A stretch of DNA of 64,000 nucleotides from Archangium gephyra (GTDB lineage Bacteria; Myxococcota; Myxococcia; Myxococcales; Myxococcaceae), in contig NZ_CP011509.1 in the NCBI RefSeq assembly GCF_001027285.1, forward strand, positions 11,060,501 through 11,124,500, written 5' to 3'. Below, in pieces: positions 59,924-64,000 of this stretch. The position numbers and the translations under genes are program-made. How positions within the stretch are numbered: position 1 is the stretch's first letter; each line of letters opens with the position of its first letter. The notes under the pieces were generated by a model, which searched no databases, was not told where the DNA came from, and was given only the letters and a program-made list of their open reading frames with translations.

Positions 59924-62287
59924 CTACGGCAGGGAGACGGCGGCGCTCACGCGGATGCCGAAGCCGCACGAGGCGGTGTTGCCGGACGAGTCCGTGGCGG
60001 TGCAGGTGACGTTCGTCAGGCCCAGCAGGAAGAGCGAGCCGGAGGGCCGGGAGCAGGTGACGGTCGCCGGGCCGCAGTTGTCGCGGGCGGAGACGGAGTA
60101 GCGCACGGCGACCCCGAGGCTGCCGAGGCTCAGCTTCGCGTCCACCGACAGCGGGCAGGTGATGGTGGGCTTCGCCGCGTCCACCACGGTGACGATGCCC
60201 ACGCACTGCGCGCTCGCCTCGCCGTCCGAGGCCGTCAGCGTGACGGGGTGGCTGCCCGGGCCGAAGGACGCATCCGGAGACTGGGAGAGGGAGAGCGGCG
60301 CCGGTCCGTTGTCCGGGTCATGGCTGCCGTTGTCCACGCTGGCGCGGCCCTGGCACGAGGCATCCGCGGGGACGGTGACGTCACGGCAGACGGCCACCGG
60401 CGGCAGGTTGCCCGGAGGTGCCTCGCACGTGAGGTCCACCGGGGCGGAGGCGGTGTTGTTGTCCTCGCGGCACTCGGCGTCGCGGCCCGTGCCCGTGCCG
60501 TCGTCGTCCACGCGGACGAAGAGCTCGGCGGTGCCGGAGCCCGGGGAGGACACGGAGGTGGTGACGAGGACGTCCGCGCCCGCGGGCAGCGCCTCGGCGA
60601 GCCGGGCCACGGCGAGCAGCGTGCCGCCCGAGGCCGGGTTCCCCGAGAAGAAGGCCACCTTCAGACCCGCCGCCGCCGTCGCCTGGCCCTGGTTGCGCAC
60701 GCGCGCGGAGAGCCCGAGCGAGCCCTCGCCATCACACGTGGCGGACACCTCGGACACGGTGAGGTCCGCGGCGGAGAAGGGGCCGGGGCCGTCGCCGTAG
60801 TAGCCGGCCACGTTGGCGTGGAAGAGGTTGAGCTTGGGGTTGAGCCAATGACTCGCCGGGTGCGCCGGGACGGTGCCGTCGTCGTTGATGTTCGTCACCG
60901 AGTAGGCGTGCTGGTTCCAGATGCGCCGCGTGCCGGCCCAGTCCTCCTCCCGGTCGTGGAACACGCGGAGGCCGTGGGTGCCCGGGTACGCATGGTCGTT
61001 GGAGCCCACCACGAGCTCCGCGGCGGGGTCCCCGTCCACGTTGGCGATGACGGGGTTCTCGTGCGTGGTGCCCGAGCTGTTGGGAATCTCCCAGCGCACC
61101 GCGCCGGTGGCCCCGTCGTAGATGCGCAGCGCCAGCTCGTCGGCGAAGACGACCTCGAGCTTGCCGTCGTCCTCGAAGTCGAAGGTGGTGGAGCCGGTGC
61201 GGCCGGAGCTGTAGTCCTGGATGGGGCTGGACCACTTCACCGTGCCGTCCGCCTCGAAGACGGAGTACGCCCACTCGCCGGGCAGGCCGATCTCCAGCTG
61301 GCCGTCCCCGTCGAAGTCCGCGATGTTGGGCGAGCCTCCATGGCCGCCGGAGGGCACGTCCACGCTCCACAGCAGGGAGCAGTTGTCATCCAGCAGGCTC
61401 ACCTTGCCGTGGCCCGCCACCACCACCTCACCCGCCGCGTCCCCGTCGAAGTTCGCCACGCCCGCGAAGCCGTGGGGAATCTCCGTGTTGGCACACTTGA
61501 GGCTGCCATCGGCGCGGTAGATGGCCCGGTCGTTGATGACCTCCTGCGTGCCGTCCTGGTCGATGTCCGCCGCGAAGGAGACGGGGCCGGTGTACTGCGC
61601 GCCGCCCATGCCATCCGAGCCCACCCACTTCAGCGCGCCCGTGTGGCTGTAGACGCGGTTGCCGTCGAGGATCTCCACGGTGCCGTCGCCGTCCAGGTCC
61701 GCCAGCGAGGGGCCGCCCCACTCGTTGTAGTCGTACGCGTCCTCGGCCGAGCGGAACTTGAAGGTGCCATCGTTCTCGAAGCAGAGGATGCCGCGGCCGT
61801 CCTCGGGAATGCCGCAGAGCTCCACCAGGCCGTCCCCATCAAGGTCACCGGCGGCGAGGCTCGCGGCGGGCTTCACCCGGGCCTCGGGGTCCGTGACGGA
61901 CCACAGCTCGCGCCCGTCATCCCCACTGACGGCCCGGAGCACCCCGTCCACGCTGTAGTTGGCCCCCGCGAAGGTGCTGAAGACGATGTCCGGGACACGA
62001 TCCCCGTTCACGTCCACCACCACGGGCGTCATCATCACCTGCTTGTGCTCGGGCATCACCTCGCTGCCCGTCCACGCCCACTGCAGCTCCGGCGCGAAGT
62101 CTCCCGTGGGGGGCGGCCGCACCTCGCAGCGCTCCGAGAGGTTGCCCTCGCCCCGCGTCTTCGGGTCGTCCTTCGTCTCCGTGGTGCCGCACGCCGCCCC
62201 GGACAGCACTCCCAGCGCGATGAACAGCCGTCCACACCACAACCTCGTTCCACCCACACGGCCCTGCCTGCCGCCTCGCGTCTTCAT
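59924..62287 (-). CDS. Secreted FG-GAP/VCBS-repeat lipoprotein with CARDB and HYR domains
   Basis: 787 residues. The signal peptide ends FIALGVLSGAAC, so Cys33 is the lipid site. About 70-520 hold many FG-GAP-type repeats with calcium loops (DVNGDRVPDIVF, DLDGDGLVELCG, DLDGDGTVEILDG, DFDGDGQLEIGLP, NVDGDPAAELVVG), forming a beta-propeller. Then a CARDB-like domain (ADLTVSEVSATCDGEGSLGL) and a C-terminal HYR-type domain with Cys pairs (DNCGPATVTCSRPSGSLF, VTCTATDSSGNTASCGFGI). It is a surface adhesion- or binding-type protein; the ligand is unknown. ATG 62287 has GAGGAAGAGG upstream; the frame opening earlier (62434) is not homologous. Confidence 0.88.
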   Translation of the reverse strand: MKTRGGRQGRVGGTRLWCGRLFIALGVLSGAACGTTETKDDPKTRGEGNLSERCEVRPPPTGDFAPELQWAWTGSEVMPEHKQVMMTPVVVDVNGDRVPDIVFSTFAGANYSVDGVLRAVSGDDGRELWSVTDPEARVKPAASLAAGDLDGDGLVELCGIPEDGRGILCFENDGTFKFRSAEDAYDYNEWGGPSLADLDGDGTVEILDGNRVYSHTGALKWVGSDGMGGAQYTGPVSFAADIDQDGTQEVINDRAIYRADGSLKCANTEIPHGFAGVANFDGDAAGEVVVAGHGKVSLLDDNCSLLWSVDVPSGGHGGSPNIADFDGDGQLEIGLPGEWAYSVFEADGTVKWSSPIQDYSSGRTGSTTFDFEDDGKLEVVFADELALRIYDGATGAVRWEIPNSSGTTHENPVIANVDGDPAAELVVGSNDHAYPGTHGLRVFHDREEDWAGTRRIWNQHAYSVTNINDDGTVPAHPASHWLNPKLNLFHANVAGYYGDGPGPFSAADLTVSEVSATCDGEGSLGLSARVRNQGQATAAAGLKVAFFSGNPASGGTLLAVARLAEALPAGADVLVTTSVSSPGSGTAELFVRVDDDGTGTGRDAECREDNNTASAPVDLTCEAPPGNLPPVAVCRDVTVPADASCQGRASVDNGSHDPDNGPAPLSLSQSPDASFGPGSHPVTLTASDGEASAQCVGIVTVVDAAKPTITCPLSVDAKLSLGSLGVAVRYSVSARDNCGPATVTCSRPSGSLFLLGLTNVTCTATDSSGNTASCGFGIRVSAAVSLP

Positions 62288-62421
62288 ATGGCCTCTTCCT
62301 CCACTCGAGACTCGAAGCCCCCATGCCTGGTGGGGACTCCTGGGTGGGTATTGAGGAGAAGGCCTGGGATTGGATCTTTTCCCGGAAGGTGAGAGGGCCG
62401 CGGGCCCGTATTCACAGCCAG

Positions 62422-62433
62422 AATATTTCGTCA
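62422..62433. other. Shared 12-bp motif upstream of two secreted-protein genes (site 1)
   Basis: AATATTTCGTCA; the identical 12-mer is at 63567-63578. AT-rich in a GC-rich genome. It lies about 135 bases before the FG-GAP lipoprotein start. Confidence 0.4.
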
Positions 62434-62483
62434 CCTCGGCGCCGTGGATGTGGCTCCTGGGGTAGCACGCCAGGAGCCGCCCT

Positions 62484-63524
62484 CTACTTCTTCCCGGGCA
62501 ACCGCAACCAGACGCCCCGGAAACGCTTCTTCGCCACCTCCGGGAGCCGCTTGCACTCGACGCCGTCGATCAGGCTGCTCCCGTCATCGCTGAGGACGAG
62601 GATCTCCTCCTTGTCCTCGAACGTGACGAAGGCCTCGGGGTTGAGGCCGGTGAAGTCGGCCCCCTCCACCGCCCTGGGCTCTCCGGCCCCTCCATCCCAG
62701 GTGAACAGGCGCGAGCCGCCGTGGCCGGAGATGGGGCCTCCGATGAAGAGGTACTGCCCCCGCCACCAGGAGATGGCTCGAATCCCCAGCCCCCCGAGGT
62801 CCAGCAACCGCGCGGGCCCCAGGCGCGCCTTCTTCCCCTGGAGCAGCTCCGTGGGATTCAAGAGCACGACGGTGAGCGCCTTGCCCTGGGGAATGGGATT
62901 GCGGAAACCGATCAGGATGGACTTCCCATCCTGCATCGCCGTCATGCCCTCGATGTTGAGGCCCCCCTCCTCCTTCGGAGCGCGCGTGGCGGCCGAGGCG
63001 AGGCCGAACGACTTCAGCTGGGGCGCCGCGAGCAGCTCATCGAGCAGCCGGGTGTAGGGTTTGCCCTCGAGCCGCGTCGTTCCATCCTCCAGGGTGCGCG
63101 TGGCGAAGAAGCGGAAGCGATTGGGGTCCACCTTCCCTGAGCTCTTGCGCCCATGGGAGGTCAACCAGAAGGAGAGCGGGGAGATCTCCGTCGCGGCCTC
63201 GATGTCCGTCTCGGGGGGCCGCTTCTTGCCCGCGGGAAGCTTCAGCGCCGCCGACAGGTCGACGGTCCTCACCGGGCCTCCTCCGCTCTTGCCGTCGTAG
63301 ACGCGGATGACGTTGTCCTCGTCATCGGCGACGGTGAACATCCACTGGCCCTGCACCACCGCACCCGAGGCATCGCACGCACCCTCGAAGGTCACGGTCT
63401 TCATGGCCGGAGCCGGAGGAGCCGGCATGTTCTGGGGAGCGGGGGCAGCGGGCTGGTCCACCACCGGCGATGACCCCAGGACGGCGGTCACGACAAAGGC
63501 AGTCTTGAACATGCCGCGAATCAT
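62484..63524 (-). CDS. DUF3616 family secreted protein
   Basis: 346 residues. A signal peptide (MIRGMFKTAFVVTAVLGSSP) is followed by a Pro/Ala linker and the DUF3616 domain: WMFTVADDEDNVIRVYDGKS, DIEAATEISPLSFWLTSHGR, then GLNIEGMTAMQDGKSILIGF and GGPISGHGGSRLFTWDG. It is probably a beta-propeller like other members; function is unknown. Confidence 0.85.
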   Translation of the reverse strand: MIRGMFKTAFVVTAVLGSSPVVDQPAAPAPQNMPAPPAPAMKTVTFEGACDASGAVVQGQWMFTVADDEDNVIRVYDGKSGGGPVRTVDLSAALKLPAGKKRPPETDIEAATEISPLSFWLTSHGRKSSGKVDPNRFRFFATRTLEDGTTRLEGKPYTRLLDELLAAPQLKSFGLASAATRAPKEEGGLNIEGMTAMQDGKSILIGFRNPIPQGKALTVVLLNPTELLQGKKARLGPARLLDLGGLGIRAISWWRGQYLFIGGPISGHGGSRLFTWDGGAGEPRAVEGADFTGLNPEAFVTFEDKEEILVLSDDGSSLIDGVECKRLPEVAKKRFRGVWLRLPGKK

Positions 63525-63566
63525 AAGCAGCCAGGCCAGGGCCCGGGGCCGCCGTGTCCGCTCGGA

Positions 63567-63578
63567 AATATTTCGTCA
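63567..63578. other. Shared 12-bp motif (site 2)
   Basis: AATATTTCGTCA, 43 bases upstream of the DUF3616 start; identical to site 1 at 62422. Confidence 0.4.
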
Positions 63579-63593
63579 TCCCACCGAAGCGCG

Positions 63594-63606
63594 CGGTTAA
63601 TAACCG
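63594..63606. promoter_or_regulatory. 13-bp palindrome between divergent genes
   Basis: CGGTTAATAACCG, perfect around the central A, in the 237-base divergent spacer between the DUF3616 gene and the response regulator gene. Candidate operator; nothing else is seen there. Confidence 0.4.
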
Positions 63607-63761
63607 GTGGGCATCTTCTACAGTGCGACCCGGGAGCAAGCGTCCAACCGTCCCTGAATGGTCAGGCGGTGAGACATCGTCCCCCTCCAAGTGCTCCCGG
63701 GTCGTATCTTCTATCGCTGAGCCCCTCGGGGCGGACGGCCAGCGGGAGGAGAGAGACGCGC

Positions 63762-64000
63762 ATGGAACCGACGACACACTCCCCCACGGACGAAGGAACC
63801 ATCCAGGTGTTGCTGGTGGAGGACGACGAGCGTCTGGCCCGGCTCACCAGCCGCTACCTCCAGGAGCACGGCATCATCGTCACCATCGCCCGCACCGGCC
63901 CCGAGGGACTGGCCGAGGCGAGCCGCCATGCCTACGACGTCCTGCTGTTGGATCTCATGCTCCCCGGGCGGGATGGGATGGAGGTGTGCCGCGAGCTGCG
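63762..64000 (+). CDS. Response regulator, N-terminal part (runs off the window)
   Basis: 79 codons of a receiver domain: VLLVEDDERLARLTSRYLQE with the acidic pocket and the phosphoacceptor Asp64 in VLLLDLMLPGRDG. LMLPGRDGMEVCREL favours the OmpR/PhoB class, but the output domain is outside. GGGAGGAGAG precedes ATG 63762. Confidence 0.9.
   Translation, partial: MEPTTHSPTDEGTIQVLLVEDDERLARLTSRYLQEHGIIVTIARTGPEGLAEASRHAYDVLLLDLMLPGRDGMEVCREL

Overview
The window is very GC-rich (roughly 68-70% by eye) and packed with lineage markers of a myxobacterium (Myxococcota, probably the Cystobacterineae: Archangium/Cystobacter type). The markers are five copies of the myxobacterial paralogous family DUF2378/TIGR02265, an Imm52-type immunity protein, a eukaryote-like Ser/Thr kinase, many hybrid histidine kinases and large secreted lipoproteins. 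Genus-level placement is inference.

Layout. 1-7.7 kb: 5' part of glutamate synthase gltB, a hybrid kinase with a degenerate receiver, queF, a Ser/Thr kinase with a small membrane protein, a small lipoprotein and a cardiolipin-synthase-like PLD enzyme. 7.7-10.7 kb: a translationally coupled histidine kinase - KaiC-like ATPase - receiver operon. 10.9-21 kb: an orphan Imm52 protein, divergent ppk and ppx, a zinc alcohol dehydrogenase, a gene broken by an in-frame amber codon beside a truncated coding fragment and twin palindromes, an SDR-queA pair, and a divergent XRE-cupin regulator. 21.1-31.8 kb: a six-gene secreted alpha-2-macroglobulin operon like E. coli yfaA-yfaT-yfaS-yfaP-yfaQ, with a PBP-SpoIID fusion and a metallopeptidase. 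31.8-40.4 kb: a 2OG oxygenase, a DUF4230 protein, a TPR protein, the DUF2378 cluster (one copy joined to the next by a G-run frameshift), a HAD phosphatase and a hybrid kinase whose ATPase boxes are eroded. 40.5-44.8 kb: DUF2270, NAD-type isocitrate dehydrogenase and a kelch lipoprotein.

45-50 kb is the most unusual part. It is a lower-GC island holding one 1655-codon gene: a complete calcineurin-like metallophosphoesterase, a helical middle, a complete Hsp90-like GHKL ATPase, and five tandem 69-residue repeats. The island is flanked by 69-bp direct repeats made from the 3' end of a SUI1/YciH gene, as if it had integrated at that gene end. I know no named system with this architecture; it is a candidate single-gene defence or stress sensor (inference).

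50-64 kb: the operon cupin - VKOR/DsbA fusion - SUI1, then ygfZ, a secreted PLD-like lipoprotein with a clear sigma-70 promoter, a tyrosine-catabolic operon (fah-maiA-hppD), another DUF2378 gene, a double-hotdog protein, an FG-GAP/HYR lipoprotein, a DUF3616 protein and the start of a response regulator. At least seven copies of a short REP-like palindromic element sit between genes, mostly between convergent gene ends. I saw no rRNA, tRNA, CRISPR array, transposase or integrase.
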